From: Gottschalkiaceae bacterium SANA
Lineage (GTDB): Bacteria > Bacillota > Clostridia > Tissierellales > GPF-1
Assembly (NCBI GenBank): GCA_036323355.1
Contig: AP028876.1
Coordinates: forward strand, 3,410,001 to 3,474,000
DNA: 64,000 bases
Direction of reading: 5' to 3'
Shown piece by piece: positions 36,381 through 44,655 of this stretch. A model generated the notes under the pieces. It saw only the letters and a program-made list of their open reading frames with translations. It searched no databases and was not told the origin of the DNA. How positions within the stretch are numbered: position 1 is the first letter of the stretch; the number at the start of each line of letters is the position of its first letter. Both the position numbers and the translations under genes were made by a program.

Positions 36381-36833
36381 TTAAAACTCGCCAATCTCCT
36401 CGATCAAATCATGATGGTCATCATCCGCATCAGGATCAAAACCTTCCAATTCCGGATATGCTTTTCCATTCTTCTTTGCATAGTCAAAGATCGCTGCTTT
36501 TAAAGCTTGCTCCGCCAATACCGAACAATGGACTTTTACTGGTGGCAATCCGCCCAAAGCCTCAACGACTTGCTTATTTGTCAGTTGCAAAGCTTCCTTT
36601 ACCGATTTCCCCTTTACAATTACTGTCGCAATTGATGATGCTGCGATCGCAGAGCCACAACCAAACGTTTTAAATTTAATATCTTCAATGATTTCATCCG
36701 CATTAATACGTAGATAAATACGCATAATGTCACCGCATTTCACATTGCCAACTTCGCCCATGCCGTCTGCATTCTCGATTTCACCTACATTACGTGGATT
36801 TGTAAAATGATCCATTACGATTTCTGTATACAT
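36381..36833 (-). CDS. iscU: Iron-sulfur cluster scaffold protein IscU (NifU N-domain)
   Basis: 150 residues from the ATG at 36833, with AAAGGGG upstream; the frame extends further but overlaps iscS. The three cluster-binding Cys are visible in GNVKCGDIMRI, FKTFGCGSAIAAS and PPVKVHCSVLAE. YTEIVMDHFTNPRNVGE is the family start. It builds 2Fe-2S clusters with sulfur from IscS. The acidic tail (DADDDHH) is a feature of the clostridial form. It is 1 base after iscS, and no hscBA or fdx follow. Confidence 0.95.
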   Translation of the reverse strand: MYTEIVMDHFTNPRNVGEIENADGMGEVGNVKCGDIMRIYLRINADEIIEDIKFKTFGCGSAIAASSIATVIVKGKSVKEALQLTNKQVVEALGGLPPVKVHCSVLAEQALKAAIFDYAKKNGKAYPELEGFDPDADDDHHDLIEEIGEF

Positions 36834-36834
36834 C

Positions 36835-38010
36835 TTATTTTGCCCCTTTCGCTTCTTCATATAATGGTGACATTCTTCGCAATCGATCAATAATCGGTGG
36901 AAGCTGTTCCAAGATATAATCAATATCATCTTCCGTTGTAAAATCCCCAATGGTCAACCGCAGAGATCCGTGTGCAATATCGTGTCCCAATCCAATCGCC
37001 ATCAACACGTGGGATGGATCCAAGGAACCAGAGGTACATGCAGATCCGCTTGATCCTGCAATTCCCATCATATCTAAACTCAATAAAATTGACTCACCTT
37101 CAATATATTTAAAACATACATGCACGTTTCCAGGATGTCGTTGAACCCGATCTCCGCTCACACGAGTATCCGGTATTGCCTCCACCAAACCATTGATCAA
37201 CTTCTCTCGCATGGAAACCAAACGCTCCACATGTTGATCAAAGTGATCGTAGGCGACTTCCACAGCCTTAGCAAAACCAATAATCCCTGCGACATTTTCT
37301 GTGCCTGCACGTCTTCTACGTTCTTGCGCTCCACCTTCAATCAGATTCGGCACTCGAATGCCTTTCCTCACATAAAGTGCGCCAACCCCTTTGGGACCAT
37401 ATATTTTATGGGCTGAAAAAGACATCAAATCGACGGGCAGTTTGCTCAAGTCAATTCGAAGATTTCCCAAGGCTTGAAGCGCATCCGTATGAAAAACAAT
37501 CGAATGTTTTTTCGCAATCTCTCCAATTTCAACGATGGGTTCAATGGTTCCAATTTCATTGTTGATATACATAATAGTAATTAAAATAGTTTGATCCGTA
37601 ATCGCCGCTTCTACAGCCTTCGGATCGACAAGGCCCTTGTCATCAACATCTAAATAAGTAACATCAAAGCCCTCTTTTTCCAAAGTTTCACAGACATGCA
37701 AGACCGCATGATGCTCGATTTTACTTGTAATAATATGATTCCCTTTGCTTTTTCTTGCCTTTGCTATTCCTTTAATCGCCCAATTGTCTGCCTCTGATCC
37801 TCCAGAAGTAAAATACAATTCCTCGGGTGCACAATGAAGACGATCTGCAATTCGCTTTCTTGCAGCATCCATATCGTGTTTTGCCTGTCTGCCTGTCGAG
37901 TAGATACTCGAAGCATTTCCAAATTTTTCAGTGAAATACGGAAGCATTTCCTGAAGTACCTCTTCCTTTACAGGCGTTGTTGCCGAATAATCCATATATA
38001 CTTGACGCAT
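36835..38010 (-). CDS. iscS: Cysteine desulfurase IscS/NifS
   Basis: 391 residues. VYMDYSATTPV begins the protein, SAHKIYGPKGVGALY holds the PLP lysine, and SSGSACTSGSLDPSHVL holds the persulfide-forming Cys. It removes sulfur from cysteine and passes it to IscU and other acceptors, possibly including TusA proteins encoded at 16-19 kb. It lies between iscR and iscU in the operon. Confidence 0.97.
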   Translation of the reverse strand: MRQVYMDYSATTPVKEEVLQEMLPYFTEKFGNASSIYSTGRQAKHDMDAARKRIADRLHCAPEELYFTSGGSEADNWAIKGIAKARKSKGNHIITSKIEHHAVLHVCETLEKEGFDVTYLDVDDKGLVDPKAVEAAITDQTILITIMYINNEIGTIEPIVEIGEIAKKHSIVFHTDALQALGNLRIDLSKLPVDLMSFSAHKIYGPKGVGALYVRKGIRVPNLIEGGAQERRRRAGTENVAGIIGFAKAVEVAYDHFDQHVERLVSMREKLINGLVEAIPDTRVSGDRVQRHPGNVHVCFKYIEGESILLSLDMMGIAGSSGSACTSGSLDPSHVLMAIGLGHDIAHGSLRLTIGDFTTEDDIDYILEQLPPIIDRLRRMSPLYEEAKGAK

Positions 38011-38021
38011 GCTATTCCCTC

Positions 38022-38471
38022 CTACTTGGTATTCATATCTGATATGGAATCTTGAAGATTCCGAGATTGTTCATCGAGCATATCTTGAAGGCTGATATTG
38101 TCTACAACCTCATTAATACTTGCATAAATTCGATCATAAATCATTCTAGAAGCACAAAAATCTGAATGATCACAAGACGGTTGACCCTCGATCACACAAG
38201 ATGCCGGTGCCAATGGACCTTCTAGCAATTCAAGAATCTCCCGCACACTAATCTCATCTGGCTGCTTAGCCAATAAATATCCACCCTGAGCGCCACGAAC
38301 ACTTTTTAATAATCCTGCTTTTCGCAAGGGACTCACCAGTTGTTCCAAATAGTGAATCGAGATACCTTGCCTCTCCGAAATTGCGGTTAGACTGATCGGC
38401 CCAGAGCCATCATTCAAGGCCAAATCAAACATTGCTTTTAAACCATAGCGGCCCTTCGTTGATAATTTCAT
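38022..38471 (-). CDS. iscR: Rrf2-family regulator IscR
   Basis: 149 residues, the winged-helix Rrf2 fold (KLSTKGRYGLKAMFDLA, QGISIHYLEQLVSPLRKAGL, RGAQGGYLLAK) and the three Cys of the 2Fe-2S sensor in ASCVIEGQPSCDHSDFCAS. It senses the cell's iron-sulfur supply and probably represses its own operon, iscR-iscS-iscU, from the promoter just upstream. Confidence 0.93.
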   Translation of the reverse strand: MKLSTKGRYGLKAMFDLALNDGSGPISLTAISERQGISIHYLEQLVSPLRKAGLLKSVRGAQGGYLLAKQPDEISVREILELLEGPLAPASCVIEGQPSCDHSDFCASRMIYDRIYASINEVVDNISLQDMLDEQSRNLQDSISDMNTK

Positions 38472-38560
38472 AAGCCCTCCTTCTAATTCCTAGTCATTTA
38501 CTAGGGATTCGTGCATTTCTAGAATAATATATCCGAGTAAATCTGTCAAGATTAATTGTA

Positions 38561-38586
38561 AAAAAAATCACCCTCTCGAGTGATTA
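38561..38586 (-). terminator. Terminator of the DUF554 gene, overlapping its stop codon
   Basis: AATCAC (38566-38571) pairs with GTGATT (38580-38585) with a T-run on the minus strand. The hairpin starts inside the stop codon of the DUF554 gene. Confidence 0.75.
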
Positions 38587-39267
38587 AAAAATTGCCAGTA
38601 AAATAATCGGCAAAAACATGGCTGGAAGCATGTTCCCCACAGGAATTCTTTCCTTGCCGACCTCCAGAATATTTAAGCCTAGTCCAAGTATTAAAAGACC
38701 GCCCACCGCTGACATTTCCAAGACAACAGCTTCCGTTAAAACTGGCTCCAAGCTAGATGCCAGCAGGGTAATTCCACCCTGATACAAAAATACGGCAAGG
38801 GCAGAGAATAAAACACCGATTCCCAAAGTAGAAGAAAGAATCAAGGAGGTAATTCCATCCAACAAGGATTTTGCAAATAAGGTTTCATGATTTCCATGCA
38901 AGCCAGACTCAATGGCGCCAACAACAGCCATGGCACCAACACAAAAAATCAATGAGGACGTAACAAAACCCTCTACAAACGGACTGTCCCCCCGGCCAAA
39001 TCGTTGATTCAATCGCTCACCCAATCGATCCAAACGCGCTTCAATCTTCAACGCAGTTCCCAACAAGGTGCCTAAAACGATGGAAAGAATCACCAATATA
39101 AAATTGCTTGTTTTTAATGCACCGCTAATCCCTATAACCAATATCGCAAGCGAAATCGCTTTAATTATCGCTTTTGAGTAGTTCTCTTTAATCCCCTGCT
39201 TCACAAGAAGCCCCACAAAAGTACCGATGATAATCGCACCTGTATTTACAATTGTACCCGTCAACAT
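38584..39267 (-). CDS. DUF554-family membrane protein
   Basis: 227 residues with about seven hydrophobic helices. GTIVNTGAIIIGTFVGLLVK, the family start, and the later FVEGFVTSSLIFCVGAMAVVGAIESG and LLILGLGLNIL match DUF554. Function is not known; it is probably a membrane transporter or channel. It is transcribed alone, with a possible attenuator in the leader. Confidence 0.88.
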   Translation of the reverse strand: MLTGTIVNTGAIIIGTFVGLLVKQGIKENYSKAIIKAISLAILVIGISGALKTSNFILVILSIVLGTLLGTALKIEARLDRLGERLNQRFGRGDSPFVEGFVTSSLIFCVGAMAVVGAIESGLHGNHETLFAKSLLDGITSLILSSTLGIGVLFSALAVFLYQGGITLLASSLEPVLTEAVVLEMSAVGGLLILGLGLNILEVGKERIPVGNMLPAMFLPIILLAIF

Positions 39268-39350
39268 TATGTCTTCACTCCCGTTCGTTTTTATGAATTG
39301 ATTCGACTATAGCTTCAATCGATTTTATGGCTTTTCCTCTCACTCTTCTT

Positions 39351-39402
39351 AAAAAAAGAACCCTGCAAGAGGGTTTGCATGAACCTGTCCATCTTTTCAG
39401 CC
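39351..39402 (-). promoter_or_regulatory. Candidate attenuator in the DUF554 leader
   Basis: On the minus strand AACCCT-cttgc-AGGGTT is followed by CTTTTTTT, an intrinsic terminator, about 85 bases before the DUF554 start. Just before it GGTT and AACC (around 39373-39390) can form a competing hairpin that would use the left arm, an antiterminator arrangement. A possible -10 box TATGAT lies some 70 bases upstream of the hairpin. No known riboswitch class fits. Confidence 0.45.
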
Positions 39403-39702
39403 AGTAACTTATTACATAGAATCATAGCACAAAACTTACATAATTATCTATCTTTTCTTACGGCTTCATGAAATTCTCTTCTCTTTCATTAACTTATTGA
39501 TCACAAGCCTAAAATTCCTCTTTTAAGCTACACAAATACTCTTAATTGAAAGCTTATTGTGCCTGTTTATAAACCCCCACATTCCCACAAAAACACGAAT
39601 CCTTTATTTAATCCCTTCACTTATTCTATTGGCAATAACCCTTTCGATTAAAGCAATCTTATCAATTAACCTAAATCATTTGACTCTACGCTGAATTCAC
39701 AT

Positions 39703-39731
39703 TTGCACAATCTTCAATAATTGTCTACACT
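39703..39731 (+). promoter_or_regulatory. Promoter of pepT
   Basis: TTGCAC (39703-39708) and TACACT (39726-39731), spacer 17 bases. The stretch ATTGTCTACACT is repeated exactly in the promoter at 46790-46801. Confidence 0.65.
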
Positions 39732-39763
39732 CAAAGAAGAGAATCACTTTAAGGAGGAAAATA

Positions 39764-40975
39764 ATGACCGTTGTTGAACGCTTTATCCGCTACGCAAAAA
39801 TGAATACGCAATCAAAAGAGGGAACCGATCAATCTCCCAGCACCAGTGTGCAATGGGATCTTGCCCATCTCTTGGTAAAAGAATGCACAGATCTTGGCTT
39901 AAGCCAGGTATTGCTTTCCGAGCACGGTATTGTAACAGCTACTCTGCCAGGCAACACCGATGGCGCCCCCACAATGGGATGGATTGCCCATATGGACACC
40001 GCTAGCGATCTGTCGGGTGAACATGTGCAGCCAGCATTTGTCGAAAACTATAATGGTAAAGCCATTCAACTCAATGAAAAATACACATTGAGTCCCGATG
40101 ATTTTCCGGAACTAACAGACTATATCGGTCAAACCCTGATCACGACTGATGGGAATACCCTTTTAGGGGCCGATGACAAAGCCGGAATTGCCGAAATTCT
40201 TACAGCAATTGAATTCTTAATTCAGAATCCAGATTTGCCACACGGTACCATCCGTTTGGGTTTTACCCCAGATGAAGAGGTCGGTCAAGGGGCCGATCAC
40301 TTCGATGTAACTGAATTTGCAGCGGATTTCGCCTATACCATCGATGGTGGTGCTCTTGGCTCCATCGAATTCGAAAACTTCAATGCCGCTTCAGGAATCG
40401 TCACGATTCAGGGCAGAAATGTTCATCCCGGCAGCGCTAAACACAAAATGATTAATGCAAACCATCTTGCTCAGGAGTTTGATGCCTTGCTTCCCCATTT
40501 CGATCGACCAGAATATACCGATGATTATGAGGGTTTCTTTCATTTAATGAACACTCATGCAAGCGTTGAAGAAGCGACCCTTGACTATATCATCCGCGAT
40601 CACGATGCCAAGACTTTTGAATGGCGAAAAGACTTCTTTATCAAATGCGCAAACCAACTGAATCAAAAGTACAAACAAGAATTGGTTTCCGTTTGCGTAA
40701 AAGACAGTTATCAAAATATGAAAGAAATGATCCTGCCTCATTACCATGTCGTACAAACCGCCCTTGATTCCATGGAAGCGGTTGGCGTGACACCAAGAAT
40801 CGACCCCATCCGTGGTGGAACCGATGGCGCACGCTTGTCCTATCTAGGTCTTCCGTGCCCCAACCTATTTACCGGTGGCCACAATTACCATGGTCGATTT
40901 GAATTCATCCCGGTTGAATCCATGGAAAAAGCCGTGAATGTGTTGGTTGAAATTGCCAAACGAGTCAGTAAATAG
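39764..40975 (+). CDS. pepT: Peptidase T (tripeptide aminopeptidase)
   Basis: 403 residues of the M20 metallopeptidase family. Metal-binding motifs are visible: GWIAHMDTASD, LLGADDKAGIAEI, TPDEEVGQGADHFD with the catalytic Glu pair, YTIDGGALGSIE and PNLFTGGHNYHGRFEF. It removes N-terminal residues from tripeptides in the cytoplasm. It has its own promoter and probably ends at the dual-purpose hairpin before lplA. Confidence 0.95.
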   Translation: MTVVERFIRYAKMNTQSKEGTDQSPSTSVQWDLAHLLVKECTDLGLSQVLLSEHGIVTATLPGNTDGAPTMGWIAHMDTASDLSGEHVQPAFVENYNGKAIQLNEKYTLSPDDFPELTDYIGQTLITTDGNTLLGADDKAGIAEILTAIEFLIQNPDLPHGTIRLGFTPDEEVGQGADHFDVTEFAADFAYTIDGGALGSIEFENFNAASGIVTIQGRNVHPGSAKHKMINANHLAQEFDALLPHFDRPEYTDDYEGFFHLMNTHASVEEATLDYIIRDHDAKTFEWRKDFFIKCANQLNQKYKQELVSVCVKDSYQNMKEMILPHYHVVQTALDSMEAVGVTPRIDPIRGGTDGARLSYLGLPCPNLFTGGHNYHGRFEFIPVESMEKAVNVLVEIAKRVSK

Positions 40976-40994
40976 AAGTGAGCAAAAGTTCAAA

Positions 40995-41041
40995 TTGACA
41001 GAAAACAAGCCTCCCCATATAATGAAGAAAAATTGGGGAGG
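40995..41041 (+). promoter_or_regulatory. Overlapping lplA promoter, pepT terminator and lplA ribosome-binding site
   Basis: TTGACA (40995-41000) and TATAAT (41018-41023), spacer 17 bases, form a consensus promoter. CCTCCCCA (41010-41017) pairs with TGGGGAGG (41034-41041), followed by TTTTTT, which is an intrinsic terminator for RNA from pepT. The right arm is also the Shine-Dalgarno of lplA. RNA started at the promoter (about 41030) lacks the left arm, so its ribosome-binding site stays open, while read-through from pepT is stopped and closed. Confidence 0.75.
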
Positions 41042-41047
41042 TTTTTT

Positions 41048-42028
41048 GTGCTAATAATCCGTAGTGATCGTACCGACGCACCTTTTTTTCATGCCGCCGA
41101 AGAATTCTTGATGGAAAATACCCAAGAACCCGTCTTCATGCTGTGGCGCGCAAAAAAATCAATTTTACTCGGAAAAAACCAAAATGCTTGGAAGCAAGTG
41201 AATCTAGACTATGTCAAAGAACGAGAGATACTTTTGGTTCGACGCTCCTCCGGCGGCGGAACCGTCTTTTGTGATCTTGGAAATATCAATTTTTCCTTTA
41301 TTGAAAATCACGGAACCGAGAAGCTCAATAATTATCGGCTCTTTACGAAACCCATTTTAGACGTGCTCAATAAAATGGGTATACCCGCTATTTTCAGCGG
41401 GCGAAATGATCTGACGATTGAGGGACATAAGTTCTCTGGCAACGCGCAATATCGAAAAAAGAATCGACTTCTCCATCACGGAACCCTTTTGTTTTCGGCT
41501 GACCTCAAGGATCTTGCCGGCGCCCTTAAGACCGATCCCTTAAAGTACAAGGGTCGAGGTATTGAATCCGCCGCAAAGCGGGTGACCAATATCGCCTCTC
41601 ATCTAACGAAACCGATGGATGTATTGGCGTTCCGCGAGTTGATCTACACCCATATGCTTGCAAAGGATCCGGATTCACTGATTCGTGACTTCACAGAAAC
41701 CGAGATTTTAGAAATCGAAACCATCGCTGATAATAAATATCGCGACTGGGACTGGACCATTGGGCAGTCGCCCAAGTACGACTTTCATCGGGAGCACCGA
41801 TTTACCGGTGGAATTGTCGAAATCGACCTTTCCGTGGAAAAGGGATTCGTTACCGATATTGTTTTTCACGGCGATTTTTTAAGCCGCCTCGATTTGTCGG
41901 ATATCCAACTCGCCATGATCGGAAAGCGCCATGATCCCGATAGCCTACTCTCGGTTCTTAAAGCATTCCCTCTGGAAGAGTATTTTTATGGAATTACCGA
42001 AGACGAATTGCTTTCCCTCATGTTTTAA
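41048..42028 (+). CDS. lplA: Lipoate-protein ligase A
   Basis: About 326 residues from the GTG at 41048, 6 bases after GGGGAGG; an upstream in-frame TTG at 41033 has no ribosome-binding site. It has the lipoyl-ligase core: RRSSGGGTVFCDLGNINFSF, the lysine region NDLTIEGHKFSGNAQ and LHHGTLLFSADL, and the C-terminal accessory domain. It attaches scavenged lipoate to E2 or H proteins using ATP; GcvH at 25 kb is a likely target. lipA follows after 11 bases, so salvage and synthesis genes are together. Confidence 0.93.
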   Translation: MLIIRSDRTDAPFFHAAEEFLMENTQEPVFMLWRAKKSILLGKNQNAWKQVNLDYVKEREILLVRRSSGGGTVFCDLGNINFSFIENHGTEKLNNYRLFTKPILDVLNKMGIPAIFSGRNDLTIEGHKFSGNAQYRKKNRLLHHGTLLFSADLKDLAGALKTDPLKYKGRGIESAAKRVTNIASHLTKPMDVLAFRELIYTHMLAKDPDSLIRDFTETEILEIETIADNKYRDWDWTIGQSPKYDFHREHRFTGGIVEIDLSVEKGFVTDIVFHGDFLSRLDLSDIQLAMIGKRHDPDSLLSVLKAFPLEEYFYGITEDELLSLMF

Positions 42029-42039
42029 AGGAGAATCTT

Positions 42040-42900
42040 ATGATCAAACGAAAACCAGAATGGCTTCGCATCGACATGAAAGCCTATCAACCAAAAGAGT
42101 TAAAACGGGTAAAAGCGCTAATTGAAAAAACTGGCCTTCATACCGTTTGTCAGGAAGCCAATTGCCCCAATCAATATGAGTGTTTCAGCAAACGTACTGC
42201 AACCTTTATGATTTTAGGCAGTCAATGCACCCGCAATTGTAAATTCTGCAATGTTACCCATGGTGTCGCTGGTGCACCCGATCCACAAGAGCCGGAAAAG
42301 GTCGCTGAAGCCGTTGAATCACTGGGGTTAAAATATGCGGTAATCACTTCAGTCACCCGAGATGACTTATCCGATGGCGGTGCCGGCCACTTTGCCAAAA
42401 CTATTCGTGCCATCAAGGCAAGAACCCCCCATGTAAAGGTAGAGGTGTTGATTCCCGATTTTCAAGGAAATGAAGCTGCACTTCAGATCGTTATCGATGC
42501 CGCTCCCGAGGTCATCAACCACAATATTGAGACGATTGCCCGCCTCTACGACACCATTCGACCGGAAGCAAACTATCAGCAAACCCTTACCCTCATTCAA
42601 AGGGTGAAGAAGATTGCACCGGCTATCAAAACCAAATCGGGTATTATGGTCGGCTTAGGAGAAAAACCCGCAGAAGTTGAAGCTGTTATGCGCGACCTTC
42701 ATGACCACGGATGCCAAATGCTGACGATCGGGCAATATCTGGCGCCAAGTCGCCAACACGCAGAGGTTGTAGAATATGTGACTCCTGAACAATTCAAGCT
42801 TTATGAAAGTTATGCCACAGCCCTTGGATTTGCTCATGTCTCCAGCGGACCTTTTGTTCGCAGCTCTTATCACGCCGCCGATCCATTTGAAAACCAATAA
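42040..42900 (+). CDS. lipA: Lipoyl synthase
   Basis: 286 residues of the radical SAM family. The SAM cluster motif CTRNCKFCNV is preceded by the auxiliary cluster CQEANCPNQYECF, and RSSYHA near the C-terminus completes the auxiliary site. It inserts two sulfurs into octanoyl groups on carrier proteins. No lipB or lipM is next to it, so octanoyl supply may come from LplA or another gene elsewhere. It ends at a strong terminator. Confidence 0.97.
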   Translation: MIKRKPEWLRIDMKAYQPKELKRVKALIEKTGLHTVCQEANCPNQYECFSKRTATFMILGSQCTRNCKFCNVTHGVAGAPDPQEPEKVAEAVESLGLKYAVITSVTRDDLSDGGAGHFAKTIRAIKARTPHVKVEVLIPDFQGNEAALQIVIDAAPEVINHNIETIARLYDTIRPEANYQQTLTLIQRVKKIAPAIKTKSGIMVGLGEKPAEVEAVMRDLHDHGCQMLTIGQYLAPSRQHAEVVEYVTPEQFKLYESYATALGFAHVSSGPFVRSSYHAADPFENQ

Positions 42901-42902
42901 GG

Positions 42903-42933
42903 AAAAAAGGAATCGCTTAGCGATTCCTTTTTA
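42903..42933. terminator. Terminator shared by lipA and the converging antiporter gene
   Basis: AAAGGAATCGC pairs with GCGATTCCTTT around TTA, with T-runs on both strands. The hairpin overlaps the last codons and stop of the antiporter gene on the minus strand. Confidence 0.9.
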
Positions 42934-44188
42934 ATGCCAATTCAAAATCTTCAATTGAGATTACCTTTCGAATGGTAGTCCCCTGAATTACTATCGAAAA
43001 AATAACAATCATATAAGTCAAAGCTTGAATCCGATTGCTGAGAGCACTTTCCGGCAATTGCAGGGCCAGAGCGATCGTCAACCCGCCCTTCAATCCGCCC
43101 CAGGTTAAAAGACGCATCAAATTCCAGCGATTGCAGCTCAATTGCATCCGTTTTCGATAAATAAGCACAGGAAGAGTAACGGCCAGATATCGACCCAGGA
43201 TTCCGATTCCGATGACAAACAAACTTTCTAGCCATAGATGGTCAAAAAAGGTTAAAAATACAACCTGAAATCCAATCATCATAAAAAGAAATCCATTTAA
43301 AATCTGATCGGTCATTTCCCAAAACACATTCAAGAGCGACTTTGGATTGCAAACCAGTTCAATATCATGAACCCGTGTTGCAATGGTGATCCCAACTACA
43401 ACCACAGCCAAGGGACCATTCACCTGCAGCGTAGTTGCCGCTGAACTTATAAAAAAAACCGATGCTAGAGTAATAAAGATGGCGGTTATATCTTGGCGAA
43501 TCCGAACCAGAAGAAATACGACTAGGATACCGACGACAAGACCCAATAAGACCCCACCAAAAATTTCCTCCCCCAAAATTCGCATCACGTTTCCCGCTCC
43601 CACTGCCTCTGGATGAATTTTCACACTCAAGAGAATCAAAAAAAGGGTATAACTCACACCATCATTAAACAGAGACTCACCAAAAATCAAGACCTCTAGC
43701 CGCTTTGGCAGCTTCATCTCACGTAAAATACTAATCACTGCAATGGGATCTGTGGGCGCGAGAATGGCACCAAAAAGAAAGGCATCAATCCAAGCAAGTC
43801 CAATTTGAAAGAGACCATTTAAAACGAAATAGAAAAGAATCCCATAGATGAGGGTTGAGAAAACAACACCCAGGCTTGCAAGGACCAAAATCAAGCTCCG
43901 ATCCGGTTTCAAATCTCGACTAGATAAGTGAATCGCTCCAGCAAACAGAAGAAAGCCCAAGGCATAATCCAGTAAAAAGGTTTTGAAATCAATCAGGGTT
44001 AAGTAATTCAAGAAAATGGTGTGTCCAAAGGGAATGCCTATCAGCTCACATAAAATTAGAAAAACAGAAAAACCCAAGGACAAGACTGTTAAACCGATTG
44101 TAAAAGGAAGATGAATAAATCGCTCATTGATAAAAACAAAAATTGCGGCAACCATCATCAAAACGGCAAAAACTTGTTGAAAAGTCAT
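42917..44188 (-). CDS. Na+/H+ antiporter (CPA1/NhaP type)
   Basis: About 423 residues from the ATG at 44188, preceded by AAGGAGAG; the longer frame runs through the terminator of the neighbouring gene. About 12 hydrophobic helices and the CPA1 signature FGAILAPTDPIAVISIL and LIFGESLFNDGVSYTLF, whose Asp residues bind the ion, are clear. It exchanges protons for sodium or potassium across the membrane. It stands alone with a terminator on each side. Confidence 0.92.
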   Translation of the reverse strand: MTFQQVFAVLMMVAAIFVFINERFIHLPFTIGLTVLSLGFSVFLILCELIGIPFGHTIFLNYLTLIDFKTFLLDYALGFLLFAGAIHLSSRDLKPDRSLILVLASLGVVFSTLIYGILFYFVLNGLFQIGLAWIDAFLFGAILAPTDPIAVISILREMKLPKRLEVLIFGESLFNDGVSYTLFLILLSVKIHPEAVGAGNVMRILGEEIFGGVLLGLVVGILVVFLLVRIRQDITAIFITLASVFFISSAATTLQVNGPLAVVVVGITIATRVHDIELVCNPKSLLNVFWEMTDQILNGFLFMMIGFQVVFLTFFDHLWLESLFVIGIGILGRYLAVTLPVLIYRKRMQLSCNRWNLMRLLTWGGLKGGLTIALALQLPESALSNRIQALTYMIVIFSIVIQGTTIRKVISIEDFELALKRNR

Positions 44189-44209
44189 GAAATCTCTCCT
44201 TCCTTTTCC

Positions 44210-44244
44210 TCTTACCGATTTCTTACCCGATTTCTTACCCGATT
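44210..44244. repeat. Short direct repeats TTACCCGATTTC
   Basis: Three consecutive copies of a 12-base unit (TTACCGATTTC, TTACCCGATTTC, TTACCCGATTTG) lie in the gap between the antiporter start and the thioredoxin-like gene. It is probably a slippage tract; no function is evident. Confidence 0.5.
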
Positions 44245-44246
44245 TG

Positions 44247-44276
44247 ACAAAAATGACGCCTCTCGGCGTCATTTCC
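44247..44276 (-). terminator. Terminator of the thioredoxin-like gene
   Basis: AAATGACGCC pairs perfectly with GGCGTCATTT around a 4-base loop; a T-tract follows on the minus strand just past the stop codon. Confidence 0.85.
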
Positions 44277-44609
44277 TTATTCGTCTCGCTTATTAATTTC
44301 TATAATTCGTTCGATCATCTGATCAAGCTCTTCCAATCGCAAAAATCGTCCCGCCTCATACACCCTTTGTCCATCGAAATACACATGAATAGTTGGGGCG
44401 GCAAAGACTTGATAATGCCCTCTCGCTTTCGGTACATCCTCAATCATCACAAGTCTCAAATCCATCTCTGCTTGATCTTGATAATGTGTTACTACCTCTT
44501 GACGCATGGATTTACATACCGAACAAGACTCCGAAGCAAAATAAACCAAGCGAAAACCCGATTCCGCTATAAATTCTTCAATTTCCTCTATTTTTAATAA
44601 TGATTTCAT
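44277..44609 (-). CDS. Thioredoxin-like protein with CSVC active site
   Basis: 110 residues, single thioredoxin fold, no signal peptide. The redox pair is Cys 29 and Cys 32 in ESCSVCKSM, and the cis-Pro segment FAAPTIHVYFDG is intact. The CSVC pair differs from the classical CGPC, so the redox potential and partners may differ; related YtpP-type proteins are known in Firmicutes. A promoter with a CsoR/CstR-like palindrome lies upstream, suggesting control by metal or sulfane sulfur. It may act on persulfides or metal-damaged thiols. Confidence 0.85.
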   Translation of the reverse strand: MKSLLKIEEIEEFIAESGFRLVYFASESCSVCKSMRQEVVTHYQDQAEMDLRLVMIEDVPKARGHYQVFAAPTIHVYFDGQRVYEAGRFLRLEELDQMIERIIEINKRDE

Positions 44610-44627
44610 GATCGTCCTCCTGAAACC

Positions 44628-44655
44628 ATTATACCCAATAGGGGTATAGTGTCAA
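44628..44655 (-). promoter_or_regulatory. Promoter of the thioredoxin-like gene with a CsoR/CstR-like operator
   Basis: On the minus strand TTGACA (44650-44655) and TATAAT (44628-44633) are 16 bases apart. Filling the spacer is a perfect inverted repeat TATACCC-aatag... read on the plus strand as TATACCC (44630-44636), 5-base loop, GGGTATA (44642-44648). This resembles operators of the CsoR/RcnR family, including persulfide sensor CstR. The repressor gene is not in the window. The -35 overlaps the proA stop codon. Confidence 0.65.

Larger units (their letters stand above)
39268..39763. other. 496-base intergenic region, divergent promoters with a leader hairpin
   Basis: Divergent region between DUF554 and pepT. 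The pepT promoter is at 39703-39731. The DUF554 side has a terminator-like hairpin (39351-39375). The rest, 39400-39700, is AT-rich, has stops in all frames, and shows nothing else I can support. Confidence 0.6.

Noticed and set aside
42917-44272. Antiporter start at 44272
   Set aside because: The extension translates a terminator hairpin and short direct repeats. The ATG at 44188 has AAGGAGAG upstream.
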